Part shown: in pieces, positions 35,113 through 48,897 of the stretch | Layout of the letters: each line of letters opens with the position of its first letter | Position numbering within the stretch: position 1 is the first letter of the stretch | Source: Tetrahymena thermophila SB210 | Taxonomy: Eukaryota > Ciliophora > Oligohymenophorea > Hymenostomatida > Tetrahymenidae | Length of the DNA: 64,000 nt | Reading direction: 5' to 3' | Assembly (NCBI RefSeq): GCF_000189635.1 | Contig: NW_002476186.1 | Coordinates: 186,001-250,000 of the forward strand | Notes under the pieces: model-generated | What the model saw: the letters and a program-made list of their open reading frames with translations, nothing else | Told to the model about the DNA's origin: nothing | Databases searched by the model: none | Program-made: the position numbers and the translations under genes

Positions 35113-36195
35113 ATGAGTGAAATTCAAAATAATATTGTTGTTTGCCCATCTATTATTGAATGTGAATTAAATGATAAATTTAGAAGAAAGGAAATAGTAA
35201 AAAAAATTAAAAGTGAAAAAAACCCAGTATTAGAAATAGAAATAAGCTGCCTTAAATATTACAATAAGCTTGAAGAGCACTTAAGTGAAATTTTATCTAC
35301 TAATCCTAATTCTATTTTAACTCTTAATATTATTTTAAATTAAATTTAATTGTCTGAAAAAATCTACTAGATTATTGCTTAATGTATCTCAAAGTTTAAA
35401 CTCTTGAAAGAACTCAGCATAGAGCTATCCTCTGTCAAGTTATAAGATTTATCAATTAAATAAATTATATACGAAATAGTAGATCTTGACATGCTAAAGT
35501 CATTATCAATAGATATATCTAATAATGATTTAATTACAAATGATATATCGCAATATCTAGGATTAACAATAAGTTAGCTTTCTAAATTATAAAAACTCTC
35601 ATTAAATATTGGAGGATGCTCAAAAATAGATGATGAATTCATAGAAAAATATGCCCAGTTAACAAAAAAAGCTATTTCATTAGAGGATTTTTCGCTGCAT
35701 ATTTCCGATACAAAAATTAATAAGTTTAATTTCTTAAAAAATATAAGCGAAATTCAAAACTTAAAATCTTTATCTATCACATACAATTTTAGTTCAGTAG
35801 ATGCTGAATAAAGCTTTTTAGAAAATTTAAATATTTTTAATGTAAAAATTAAATCTTTAAGTCTTTATTTTTAAGGAAGTCATTTTTAAATAAGTAAGAA
35901 TTAAGATGAATACTTTTTTATGAATTTAGGGAAAATTCTTAACAACTTTTGTAAGTTAAATGAATTTTATTTAAATTGTGAAAACTAAAAGCAAGAAATC
36001 GATTTAATCCCCTTTTATAAAAGTATGTCTGATAAAATTATAGAGGGAGTTAATATTTATTTAAACACGGATAATATAAAAGAAAATTCATAACTGAGAT
36101 TGCTAGCTTAAGAATCTAGTTAATAATTACTACGATTTATAGTGTTAGATAAGCTATAAAAATATTTTAAAAGTTATACTTAACTGCTTTACTGA
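35113..36195 (+). CDS. Leucine-rich-repeat-like protein (360 aa)
   Basis: An intronless frame from ATG 35113 to TGA 36193-36195. About 50 N-terminal residues (MSEIQNNIVVCPSIIECELN...) precede irregular repeats of leucine-rich type, spaced about 25-40 residues: LLKELSIELSSVKLQDL, MLKSLSIDISNNDLIT, KLQKLSLNIGGCSKIDDEF, SLEDFSLHISDTKINKF, NLKSLSITYNFSS, KIKSLSLYFQGSHF and KLNEFYLNCENQKQE. The LKxLSLxI pattern is that of the large ciliate LRR families, often linked to kinase domains. No kinase is present here and the protein ends soon after the repeats, so this could be a stand-alone solenoid or a copy that lost its kinase part. A protein-binding role is inferred from the fold only. Confidence 0.75.
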
Positions 36196-37547
36196 TTGAT
36201 TGATTTATTTATTTATAGATCGATCAATTACATTTAATCATATTATTTATTTTATTTTATTCAATTACTTATCATTTAAAATTTTATAATTTTTGTAAAT
36301 ACTTTTATATAAAATAAATTTTATTCAAGTAAACTAAATATTAAATTAAATGAATTTATTAGCAAAAGTTTTTTTATTTTACTTAAAAAAATTAAATTTA
36401 TTTTGAAATTAAAATATTATTTTTTTTGTTAAAAATTATTTCAAATAGTTAAGAAATATTAGATTATTTTTCAAGTATTTTAAAAATATTTATAAGAATT
36501 TATAATTTTATAAATTCATAATAAATTTTAAAATATAAAAAATAAATTAAAGAATAAAATAAATTGTAAAGTTGTTATTTTTTTATAATTATGATTAATT
36601 TTAAGATTGAAAAAAGAGATATTAGCCATTATATATTTTTTATGGCTAATCTATATTACTCATTATGTTGCTTTTAGTAATTATGATCAATCATAATGTT
36701 GAACTTCTAATAATTCATGTTGATATTTTTAAAATGCTTTTAATGTAGAATAACAAATACAAACCGGATCAATAATTTAATATAATGCCTTTTTTTTGTC
36801 TTTATTAAGAACTTATTTTATCACATATTTATTTCTTCATTTGTATATTCATTCTTGATGCTTAAATAATATTTAAACATTATTTTTGTTATAAATTACA
36901 TATTTGATTAAGAAATATTTAATCATTTCATAAAGTATTATTAAACAATTTTTAAAACAAACTTCTTCCTTTTTCATTCTTTATTTATAATATATTTTAA
37001 AATTAAATAAACAAATTAAAGTTTAACTTATATTTTAGTTTCAATTTTAAGTCTCAAAAAATATCCTTTAATAAAATAAATTTAAAATCCATTTAAAAGT
37101 TGAAAACACATATTATTCATTTGAATTTCTTCATTTATTTATCGATTTTTGATATATAAATAATATTTTAGAAAGGATTTAATATTTTCTTATAATTATT
37201 TAGCAAATGTTTTAAAAATTATTTTTATATTATAGAAATTAATAATTATTAAGATTTATTTTAGTAAAAAAATCTATGTACAATTTAAATTTTATTAATT
37301 AATTAATTTTTAGATTTAATAAATTGCTAATTTAATAATTTAATAGTGAATCTATTATTTATTACTGATTAAGTAATATCAAAAAACATATTAAAAACAA
37401 AAGCTATATTTAACATTTGAGGTTAGGAAATTAAATAAAGGTAGAAAGAAAACTATCATAAATAAAATTTAAGCATTTTCATTAATTTATGAAAAAGAAA
37501 GATTGAGACAGATCAAGTAAAATTAGTGAACTCTACCCTACCAAATT
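36196..37547. other. Intergenic stretch
   Basis: A/T-only spacer between two plus-strand genes. Nothing is visible apart from simple A and T runs. Confidence 0.5.
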
Positions 37548-40409
37548 ATGGGAGGGAAATGCTGTAGTTAAGTTGATGTATAGTTTTTATTATCAATAAA
37601 TGCAATATAATTTAAATGAAAAGTTTTTTTTAAGTAAAAATAGTTAGAAATTAACTTAGGAACTTCATCTATCCTTAATAAAGATTCTGTATATTAATAA
37701 AATGATTAATTATTTATTTGAAGAAATTGTTTATTTCTAATTATTAGAATACGAATGAACTTGAATTGAATATAAACTCTTATCCGTATGACAAAGAAGT
37801 AACTGCAGGAGTAAATCGAGATTTTTAATAAATAAATCATATGAAAATGAGCCAAGGAATTTAAACTGTCAGTGCTATATTTTAGGATAAAGTTTCAAAA
37901 AGCGAATACAATATTTCTGGATTAATTAGATCACATTTAAACGAAACTTCCCTTAACTAGGTTTAGATTTATTATCATTTTTTTTCAATGTTTTAATTTG
38001 AACTCATAAGTAATTAACTTGGCTTATTCAGCTTTATTTAATTTTGATTTTTTTTTTCATATGATAAATTGAATGAATAAATGAATGGACTAATTATAAT
38101 TAGGTCTAGTTTGATCATAAAATCTAAATTATCAAGTTAAACCACAAATATAAATTTCTTCTTTTATAATTTAAATACTTAATTTAGTTTATTATTAATG
38201 GAAAATAAATTTATAAAAGGTATAATTTCATAGAATAAAAGATGACATGAATTTTGAAGTTTTAGTTGATCAAATGATTATTACTTTAAAAGAATTTCAA
38301 TAAGTTATTTAAAAAAAGAAAAAAGAACAATTTAAAACTCACTAAAAGAAAGAGTTACCTGAAGAATGGTTAATTCTATTTGCTATTCAAGATTATTTAA
38401 ATAGATAATTTTAAAACTAAAATAATTAATAAATAAGAGTTTTAGCTTAAAATACCCACTCTGTCACGACCCCTACAAATTTTAGACATAGCTGGAGCTT
38501 GACAAATAATAATATTAATAACAATAATAGCTCTTATTATTTTAACAGCAACAACAACAATAATAACAACAACCAAAATTAATAATAAATTTCTAACCAA
38601 AATTTAACTTCTCAAAAACAAAATAATGAAAACCAAAATAATAAATACGCAACTAATAAGCCAAATGTAAGATTCCAAGTGCTAAAACACTTTAATTCTG
38701 AAAGCGATTTGGAATTTAAAATATCAGAAAAGCAATAAAATATCTTATCTGTAATATTTATGAGAATTTTTTATACAATTTATTCCAAGAAACACCTAAT
38801 TGTTTGTTAAGAATCAGCTAAACTTTTTGAAGTAATTGAATTTATAGCATTAAACTTTATAAGGCTGGATTAAAGGGAAGTTAAGTACCTGAATCCTGAA
38901 GAATAGCTAGCTATTCTTATTGAAATAGGGAAGTTTTTACAATTATATGGAAACCATCAGTGCACTCTTAACTACTATAATGTTTTAGAAATGGACTTTC
39001 ATAGAACTTTCTCTAAATAGTTTATAAAGCTTTATGAACTGTAAGCTTTAAACCTTAGTAAACTAGGAAAATATAGAGAATCCATTACAAAATACAACTT
39101 AGCTCTTACCTTTTAAGAACAGGAAGAAGAGAAATCTCAGAAAGAACATTAATTGGTAAATCAAAAAGAAGCATCTTCTGCTATATCTCCTACAATATCA
39201 AGGTTCAATTTAGAAGAAAATCATATCTAAAAAGAAAATGATAAGGTTTTTGTTAATACCAGTAACGTTTCGAGTTTAATCGACAAGGGTTTAATTTGTT
39301 ATCAGATTGCATAAATTTATTCATCATTAAAAGAATTCGATAATGCAATAGAATACTATTAGAAGAGCTTAGATTATAATTAAAAAAGTAAGGATAAAGC
39401 TATTAACTTAAGCTATAAATCAATAACAAGCTACATAAATAACAACAAAAATGATGAAATTATTGTAAATAACACTCCCTAAAAAATAGCAAATATGTTT
39501 TCATAATAAAGTTTTGAGTAGCTTGATTAAACAGGAGCAAAGAATATTTAAGAAATAAATAATTCAAAGCAATAAAATAATATAGATATTAGAAATTGTA
39601 GCATCTTATAGAGTATTTCATAAATGTACTTCTAAAAAAATGACTTAGACTAGGCATTAGAATATCTGAAAAGAGCGTACGAAAAGTATCAAAAAGAATT
39701 TAAATTAACAGAGCAGACTAAGTACATAAAACTTCTAACTTAAATGTGCAGTATTTTTTCATCCTAAGGCAAGTTTTCTGAATCAATTAAATATGCAGAG
39801 GAAGCTCTTACTTTGATTGAGCAGAAGTATGGCACACAAAATTTCAAAGAGCTAAAATCAATTCTAGAAAATCTTTAAATACTCTATCTTAATGAAAAGA
39901 AAATTTTATAATCTTTAGAAGTAAATAAAAGGCTGATTAAATTGGTAGAGGAAAATAATGTTGATGATTTAATACTAGCTTAATATCTGGAAAATAACGG
40001 TACACTGAATTATAAGATTAAAAATTATGAAGAAAGTTTGAGATCTAGTTACTTTGCTCTTAAAATACTGAAAGATCAATATGGAGAGAAAAGTATTCAA
40101 GTTGCAAAAATATAATAAAATATAGCATAAACACTTTCTCAGTAAAATAACCATAAAATAGCTTTTGAAATGGCAAAGAGTTGTTTAGAGATTTTTTCTT
40201 AAAATACCCAGCTTATAGAGCAGGAGGAACTATCATATGTTTTATATAACATAGCTTAGTTTGCTTTAAATGTAGATTTAAAAGAAGAAGCATTTAATTA
40301 TATAAAATAATCTAAAGAACTATTGCAAAGTGATTAATGCAAACAATTTAATAATTACTAAGAAATTATTGCTCTATATAATAAAATATCAAAACTAATT
40401 AACTAATGA
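37548..40409 (+). CDS. TPR-repeat protein with predicted acylated N-terminus
   Basis: Exon 1 (37548-37577) encodes MGGKCCSQVD, the intron is 37578-37747, and exon 2 opens NTNELELNINSYPYDKEV. A further intron ends near 38219. The frame then runs to TGA 40407-40409, about 840 residues in all. Gly2 with Cys5-Cys6 is the classic pattern for N-myristoylation plus palmitoylation, so the protein is probably held at a membrane. After an Asn/Gln-rich linker (38490-38660) come TPR-like helices: LQALNLSKLGKYRESITKYN, ICYQIAQIYSSLKEFDNAIE, YFQKNDLDQALEYLKRAYEK, FSESIKYAEEALTLIEQKYG and LNYKIKNYEESLRSSYFALK. TPRs build peptide-binding solenoids. Membrane scaffold is the inferred role; no enzyme domain is visible. 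Confidence 0.8.
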
Positions 40410-41439
40410 ACCAAAAGCACAAAATATAACCTCATGTTTATTATTCTATAGTATTAAAAAAGTCCTAAAAATAATTGTATCAGTACTAAAAAAATACTAA
40501 TAATTTTACTTTTAATTATTTAAGTGACCATTAATTTCTATATAATTTTATAAAATGATTAAGATAAAGAATTAGTTTATTTATATTAATTATTACAACA
40601 GTAATTTAAATTAATTGTTATATTTAATAATAAACATTTGCAAAATAACAAAACAGCTCTTTTAAGAGATAATTCATAAATGTAAACTAACATTTTCTTA
40701 TATTAAAATGTAAATTCATATATTTGTCATGGCTATTAAATCATACAATTAAATTAAACAAATGGTTCTGAGCTACAAAAGAAATAATATATCAATTAAT
40801 ATTGACATAAATCATATGTTATTTTAATATTACATTTATTGTTATTCAAATTGATGGTTTAATAAAAAAGGCGAACTAATTTTTTTAATTTTATTGGTGT
40901 TTAGAATGTAATTTAATAAAATTATCCTTTTAAAATAACTTTCTCAATTTACTAATTAAAAAATAATAAATTAGTTAGATGTTTATTTATTTATTTATTT
41001 ATTTTATTTATTAACTCAGCGAATATTTGTTAGCTAAATAGCAAAATAAAATAGCAGACATAGGATTTTAAAATATAAATTTTTGAAATTTTGTATTTAA
41101 GCTAAAAGATGTATTTTAATGCTTAAATAGAATAACTATTTGTATAATGAATACGATTGTGTATTAATTGACTGTAAATAAAAATTATGAGTGAATTCTA
41201 TCTTTACAAAGTAAAATCAAATTAATTAAATATATTTCTTTATTGACCTTTTTCAATAAAAAACAAAATAATTATTAAAAAGAAAATAATATTGATAGTT
41301 AATCAAAAGTGTTTAGTTTAATTATCTTATCTTCATTAATAAATTGTATAAATTCAATCAATACAGACAGCTAGCTATTAGTCAAAACAATAAAAAGCTT
41401 CGCATAGAACTCTACCAAGCTTAAGTATTGTGATAGACA
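40410..41439. other. Intergenic stretch with (ATTT)n run
   Basis: A/T-rich spacer between two plus-strand genes. A tandem TTTA run lies at 40981-41010. No gene is visible. Confidence 0.5.
40981..41010. repeat. (TTTA)n microsatellite
   Basis: About seven TTTA units in a row, one with an extra T, in intergenic DNA. Confidence 0.75.
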
Positions 41440-44414
41440 ATGAGTAAAAAAAATATAAAAAAGGAAGAAGCTTCTTAGTAGATAACTACTAAGAATGGCG
41501 TATTTGATTATAGTTAATGTCTTTTTGAGGTTAGACTCACCAAAAAAGGGTTTTTAGGATAATCAACTCGTTATGTGTATTGCACAAAAAATAGTATAGT
41601 CGTTGCTAAAGTAAAATGTTTAATTGATTTTAATTGCAATTTATAAGAATATAGAAATAATTTTCTCATTTAAATTTAATTTTTTGAGAGTTTTAAGTGT
41701 TTGTATTTAAGTATTTTTGTTAAGAATAAACAAATTCGTTTTATGCTTAAATGCAATTTACTAATTTAATATAAAAAGGAACCATATTAAAAAAAACCTG
41801 ATAAAATAATTAACTTGAAGCCTGACTGGCAAGTAGCTTGGATTTACGATGCAAAAAAGATAAAGGAACCTTTTGAAAAAAAGATTTTAGGGTTTAAATT
41901 AATTACTGATACAGATGTAAAGATAGAATATTTTGGAGATGTTGTCGTTATGACTACTTTGAGAGATTATTTCTGCAAATAGCTATTTTAAATCAAATTC
42001 TTGGACGAATTTGAAATTTAGAAAAAAATTGGAAAAGGCAAATATGCAAAGGTATATTTTACAAACTTACTTTTGAATTAAGGATTTGTTATATGCAAAA
42101 TTTGAAAATAACAAATATTTACTTCTAAAAATTAAACTTTAACTTCATAAAAAAGGTGTATAAAGTTAGAAGAAAAGATAATAATTAATTATATGCTGTT
42201 AAATATCTTCATAAAATGAAGCTAGCAACCATTGAGGATGCCTAAGTAAGTTATAATTCTTCATTTCTTTTTAGTTAAAATTGCTTATTAAAAAAATGAT
42301 TGTAAATAATTCTATGCTTCTGCTAGTTCTATTCTAAACCAATCTACTTTATATTTGATTTCACAAATACTTTATTAGGTTAGAATATAAAAAATCTTAG
42401 CATAAATAAATAAATTAATAAACAAAACTTAAAAACTAACTTTTTTAAAGGCAAAATTATATTTTTATTTCATAAAGAATGAATTTTGAGTTATTAAAAT
42501 ATTATATTTATTTATATTAAATAAAAATTACTGCTTTATAACAAAGGCTGCTCTTTTCAATGAACTTAAAATTTTAAGAATGATAGATCACCCTAATTGC
42601 ATAAAATTGATTGCAACTTATGAGGATAATAATGGATATTACATATTGACTGAATTACTAGATTCAGAAAAAAGTTTATAGGGAGAGCTCACTAAATTCC
42701 AAAATCCTTAATTTGGATATTAGGTAGTTAGACATATCTTAAAATAGCTTATAAAAGGTATTGAATATGTTCATAGCTTAGGTATCATGCATAGAGATTT
42801 AAAGCCCTAAAATATAATGTTTGCAAATAGCGATTCTTCATCTCTTTCGAATCTTAAAATTATTGATTTTGGATTGGCTTAATTCATAAATGATCCTAAT
42901 TATATTTATGTTCACGTAGGTACACCTGGTTATGTTGCCCCTGAAATTTTGGCAAACGAATCAGAAAAGCATAGATATACAGAAAAATGCGATTTATTCA
43001 GTATTGGAGTTGTTTTTCACATTTTGTAAGTTATTTCAAATAAAAAAAAGATGTAACTAATTTAATATCCAAATATAAATAAAAAGATTAACTGGAAGAT
43101 CAGTTTTCCCTGGTAAAAAGTTTTCATAAGTATTACAAAGCAATAAGGAGTGCAAAATAGATTTGAGAGGACCAAAATACGATGAGGTATCATAAAATAA
43201 AATTAAACAAATAAATATTAATAAATTGATTAGCTTTCAATTATTTTAAATTTAAAATAATTAATTAGCTTAATAAAGATGCTATAGATTTACTTGGTAA
43301 GCTACTCGAGCCCAATCCTTTAAAAAGACCATCTGCAACAGACGCTCTTCTTCATAAATTTTTTTTCCCAGATGCCTAAAAAGAAGCTAATAAAGTTTCT
43401 TCTGCAGCTAATTTAGATCAGACTGCTAATTCTGTAAGCACTAATGTTACAAACAAAGATAAAGAAATGGAAACTCCACTAAAATTTGGAGGAAAATTAG
43501 CAAAAGGATTCCATAACTTAAATAAAATTACAAGTGTTAAAGATATTGATAACATCCCTTTTAATTTCGATGATATTTAGTAGAAAATACAAAATCAAAT
43601 TAGTATGTATACAATTTGCAAACAAAAGGATGAAGCACAAAAGCAATCTCTATATAAGCTTGCTTAAGAATTAGTAGATCTGTTTATCATTCTTGAAGAA
43701 AATTAAACTGATGATTTAAGTTTCTTTGCTAGTCCTCTTAAAATAAGAGGTGGATTAAGAAACTCAATGGCAGATGGTAGCTTATTATAAAAGTTTGGTT
43801 CCTTTGATCAGGATGATGAATCAAATCCTTAAAAAAGCAATGTCATTTTGTAAGAAGTGAAGGAAGAAGAAGAATTCCCTCAAGCTAATAACAATTAAAA
43901 TTAATAATAAGATTAAAAGAATGAAAATGGTGGTAGAGCTGCAATGAGACCTGCAAAGCTAAAAATAGAAAGTTTAAATCACAACGAAGAGGAAGAAGAA
44001 CAAAAAGACATCGTAACTGATATGACTCCTATTAGAGTCTCTAAAAACGAATTAAATATAATAATTGAAAAAGAGGATGGAACCAAAAAGTAACTTCCAA
44101 AAAGATTACTAAAATTGCTTAGCTTTTTCCCTGCCTTCTTATTTGAAACAGAACTTGAAGGAGATTTAAAAAAAGAAGGAAAATAAACTGTAAAGATTTT
44201 AGGTAAATTTTTACTGTAAGGCAATGAATATAAAAAAAAATTGAACGAAGAATAGCTCCAAGAATTATTTTAAAGCATAATAAAGTAGAATTTCCTAGAC
44301 GATTGGTTTACAAATTTAATTTAAGAAATGGTTAATCCCGTTATGGATTTAGTCCCTGATTTTTTATATATTAAATAATCTTTAGATAAAAATTTATAAA
44401 CATAAAAGAAATGA
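41440..44414 (+). CDS. Protein kinase with PH-like N-terminal domain
   Basis: The gene starts at ATG 41440 (MSKKNIKKEEASQQITTK) and ends at TGA 44412-44414, with about six small introns. Residues 20-150 look like a PH domain: GVFDYSQCLFEVRLTKKGFL, RYVYCTKNSIVVAK, IINLKPDWQVAWIYD, FGDVVVMTTLRDYFCKQL. The kinase follows directly: FEIQKKIGKGKYAKV (Gly loop), YAVKYLHK (ATP lysine), NELKILRMIDHPN, IMHRDLKPQNIMF (catalytic loop), IIDFGLAQF, GTPGYVAPEIL and a C-lobe ending RPSATDALLHKFFF. All catalytic residues are intact, so it should be active; the layout is closest to the CAMK group. About 330 residues of acidic, Q-rich and helical tail follow (KRLLKLLSFFPAFLF, NFLDDWFTNLIQEMVNPVMD). PH-kinase fusions are common in ciliates. 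The substrate is unknown. Confidence 0.88.
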
Positions 44415-47159
44415 TAAAATAATGTATTTAATTTTGTATGTAGTTACAATCAAATGAGTTTTGAGTTAAACATTAAAATGAATGATAAATTCTACCTTTC
44501 AGTGATACTAACTAAATTAATCCATTACTTAATTATTTATTTTATTAATTTTGTTATGATATAAAATAATCAAATACCTGCTAATAACATAAAATATAAT
44601 TCAAAATATAACCTTTCCCTTCTTTCCATAAATTATCCCTCTGTTAAAATAAATAAACAATTATTTAAATTTTATCAAGGCACTTAATAATTTTATATTA
44701 TGAACATATTCATTTATTAAGAGAGTTTTGGAAAAAACAAAAAACAAAATGAGAGCTAATAATTTTTATTTGAAAATTAAAATCATTTATTAAAAATTAG
44801 ATTAAATAAGTTTAATTATGTATGCTAAAATTAATCTATTGAATTTTTCATTAAAAAAATAATCAAAAAAATCTCTTTTGTTTTTAACTAAATAATATTA
44901 ATATATGATTAAATATTTTCTAAAAAATAACCTGATAATACAATAAGAGTATCAAATTAAATTCCTGCTTATAGTAATTCTTAAATACAATTTTTATTAG
45001 TTAGGAAATTTACTTTTTTATATAAAAATTCAAATTATTAAAGCAGCTTTTTAATATAAGAGCACATCTAAATAAAATTAATTCACCTAAATCTTTTTTA
45101 CAAAAGCACCATTTTTAATTTGTTTTTATTTATTCCTTAGTTTAATTAAATTAGTATAAATTTTCATTTTTTATTGGTTAAAATTGCAATAGCTTTAAAA
45201 ACTAAATTTAAAATTGAGTCAATAGTTATTAAAAGTTATGATTTTTTTTGTTTCGTATTACATAAGAATGCTAAGCTGAGTATTTTCTTATTTTTAGTTA
45301 TTAATTTTAAATATTTATTCTTTTAAATTGAATTTTTTAATAAATTTTCTGTTAAAATTCAAAGTTTAATTTGGACAAAAATTGTATTTTAGTTTTTTTA
45401 AAATGAGTAAATTAAAATAATTATTAAATATTAAAAGTAAGTATTTAATCTTTCTTGTAATTTAATATTACTTTGAAATAAATTTATATTTAATTACTGC
45501 TTTAAAAACTATTTTCTATAATAATTTACTGAAAAAATATGATTTATTTGAATTATAATTTAAAAATATTATTAAAAATTGTTTACATCTTTCTTTTCAA
45601 AAAATTTTAAATTGAAAAATTATTTTCAAATTTATTCATTTTCATAAAATATTCATTAAAATTATAATGATAATAAAAATTTTTAAAATCAGTGTAAGTA
45701 AAATTAAATATTTACATAAAGAAAGCAAATTTTATTAAATAAACCACTAACTAACAATCCCAAAAATATAAAAAATTATAAATTTAAATAATAAAATTGA
45801 TGAAAGATAATATTTAATCTAAATGTAACAAAATTTATGAACGATATTTATTGGTTTATGATGTAAAAAACAAATGTTGATGTAATTCATAAAAAATGAC
45901 TTAACTAAAATAAAATTAGAGTCACTTAAAAATTCTTTTTTTCTCAAATTAGTTTCTTTCTTTTTTAATTTTTTCATTTAAAAAAATGACCACTCAAGAA
46001 AGAAATATCTAAATATGAAGAATTTAATTTTAATTTTTTAAAAAAACTAGCTAAGATTTTTGATAATTCCATATTGTTTTAGGAAGAAAATAATAGAAAA
46101 GGAAAGGGCTAGCTTCTGCTTCTTAGAAAGTCAAAAGGAACAAATGGACTGAACTTGGTTGCGTCATAAATTTTTTAAAGCTATAATAAATGACTTATTT
46201 GAACGGTAATCTGTTAATTAATTGTTTAAAATTAGATTGGTAAATAAAAGGTGGGTGATAATCCTATAAATATGTATTAACGAGCTAGCATTTTGTTATA
46301 TCAAAAAAAATAACATAAGGTTTTACAAATTTAGGAAAGAATTTCGAAAGAAAAAGAGTTACTATTGATATCAATTGGAATAGACATTTTCTTTTAACTA
46401 TCTTTAATGGTTGTGTAATTAATAATTTTCTAAAAATTTAGAACAAATAATAAAAAATAAAAATTTGATATAAATTTTTTGTATTTTAAATTATTTCTCA
46501 ATTTAAAAAAAATTGTTTATATAACAATTGAGAGTATTTTATTTAAATAATTATGAACAATTATTATACAATATTTTTAAAAAGCATCAGTTTATTAACA
46601 TAATGAAAAAATTTATTTATCTAGCAGCAATTCGCTTAAATTAAAATAATTGGTTACTAGTTGAAAAAGAATGCAAAAAAAAAAAATGCATTTATATCCA
46701 AGATTATATCATAGAATATATACAGAAAAATAAGAGAAGAATTTGGTTATGTAAAATAGTCTTTAATTGCTTTATTTCAAAGTACTGTATGAATTTTAAT
46801 TGTTTTTTTTAATACTAAGAGCGGTATTGTATTAGGACTGTATTAAAGATATCAGAATTCAATTCAGCGCGCCTAAAAAAAATAGAAAAGAATTTTATCA
46901 AAATTAATTTTTCATAATGAGTAAATCATTTGATTGAAGATTTATTAAAAGTGAATAATATTTATATTTTAGAATGCAAATAGTGACTTGGTTTATAATT
47001 AAATTAAAAAAAATAAAAAAAATAGAGCAAAAAGAAATAATTAACAACTGTATTTATCAGCTTGCATAATTATAAAATTATCTTTTTAGTACTATTAATA
47101 ACTCTTCTTAATTAATAAAACAAATTCACTACAAAAATATCAAGATTCACCTATTCAAA
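44415..47159. other. Long intergenic stretch
   Basis: About 2.7 kb of A/T-rich spacer. Only 46080-46200 and 46245-46420 have somewhat richer composition with open plus-strand frames (for example GDNPINMYQRASILLYQKK), but two frames are equally open there and no start or splice model works. I therefore do not call a gene. Confidence 0.45.
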
Positions 47160-47951
47160 ATGCAAGATTTCCACGCTTCCCTTGTCGCTTCTCTAGCTTC
47201 TGTCGTTATTTTCGCTCCATTCGATGTAGCTAGGACTAAACTCAACTTGAATAATCAACCACTTCCATAACTTCTTTCAAATATATATAAAACTGAGGGA
47301 GTAAAAGGGTTTTATAGAGGTTTGGCAATGTCAGCCACAACAACTCCTCTCTCTGTCTCACTCTACCTCTCATTATATTCAAAGGCTAAAAACTTTATGA
47401 AAAGTCACTGCGAGAATAATATTTTATCTAATATAGGCGCTTCAGTAGCTACTGGCGTAGTATGTAATACAATTACCAACCCTCTTTGGTTACTTAAAAC
47501 AAGAATATAAACTTCTAACAAAGGTTTATTTTAAAATGCTTCTGAAATTTATTATAAAGACGGATTAAGAGGTTATTATAGAGGTCTCGGAACAAGTTTC
47601 CTAGGATTAATTCACCTCGCTGTGTACTTCCCACTTTATGAAACATTAAAAGATACATTAAATTCATCTTATTAAGATAGTACAACTTAAAATATTCTAA
47701 TAGCAAGCTCAGTGTCAAAGTTAATCTCTTTGATTGTTAGCTACCCAAATACTGTTTTGATGACTAAAATTCAAACTGGAATGGAAAATATTTCATTCTA
47801 CTCTTTGGTTTAATAAACTTATCAAAAATAAGGATTATCCGGCCTCTTCTCAGGCATCAAAGTAGAAGTCGGCAGATCTCTTCCTGCAAACGCTTTGACT
47901 TTCATGTTATACGAAAGTTTAAAATAAAAACACATTTTGAGATTAGCTTGA
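47160..47951 (+). CDS. Mitochondrial carrier (SLC25) protein, NAD/pyrimidine-nucleotide/folate type
   Basis: An intronless 263-residue frame from ATG 47160 to TGA 47949-47951. It has the three-fold carrier repeat: repeat 1 with FAPFDVARTKLN (the Px[D/E]xxR motif) and EGVKGFYRGLAM; repeat 2 with ITNPLWLLKTRIQTS and DGLRGYYRGLGTSFLG; repeat 3 with VSYPNTVLMTKIQTG and QGLSGLFSGIKVEV. The P-L-W-x-x-K-T-R form in repeat 2 is typical of the branch carrying NAD+, pyrimidine nucleotides, folate or FAD across the inner membrane. The length is below the usual 290-320 because loops are short. Codons are rich in C-ending forms, suggesting high expression. The substrate cannot be fixed from sequence by eye. 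Confidence 0.9.
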
Positions 47952-48897
47952 TTTGAAAATTAAAATCGTAAAAAGAATTTTAATTTTCTGTCTATTTATC
48001 TACTAAAAAAAAAATACTTTTCAAATAATAAAATAATTTAAAAAATTAACAAAATTTTAATCAATACTAACTAATAAAATTATATTTATATTTCAATAAC
48101 TTATTAACTTAACATACTGTATATTACAAAACTGTAAATTATTTCTATTGATTTATCAATTGACACAATATAAATTTCATTTAATTTGTAGAAAAACATT
48201 TAATCATTAATAATTGTGGATAATATTTCTCCAAATATTTATGAATAATAAAAAAATTCCATTTTATTTATGCTTACTCAATTTTAAATTTAAAAGCTAT
48301 CCTTATGATTTAAAACACATTTTTAACTCTATTGCAGTAGCTTAACAAGTATATAAGTTTAGTTGTAACCATGTTATTACTTTATATTAAAACAGTAATT
48401 AAAATAAGATTTTCAGAGACTAAAATATAGTTAAACTCAATTCATTTTTTTCGATTAGGTTTTTGATTCGAATGAAGTTTTAGATAAAAATTTAATTAAA
48501 TTGATTCAAATTAAATCACTCTAATCTCTCAAAAAGGATCTTAATATGTAATATTCGGATGCTAAACTAAAGATAATACGATATTTTTAAAGATATTTTA
48601 ATTTACATAAATAACATTTAGATTTAAATTACAAATCCTATCATATTAATTCTGACATTTATAAAACGAAAATGAAATAAATGTCTTGATTAAGATTAAA
48701 TAAATACTTGCTTAAAATTTTATTAACATTCAAAAATATTTACAAATAAATATCTCATACCTAAAAAATAAATTTAATATTTATTTATGTAAGTTAATCA
48801 AGCTAAATAATTTAATTAACTTTCTTTTATTATTCTTTTCTTCTATTTCTGCCTTTTTTAAATTTTCTAAATTTTACAAGTATATCTTAGTGAAAAT
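47952..48897. other. Intergenic stretch
   Basis: A/T-rich spacer between two plus-strand genes with no visible features. Confidence 0.5.
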
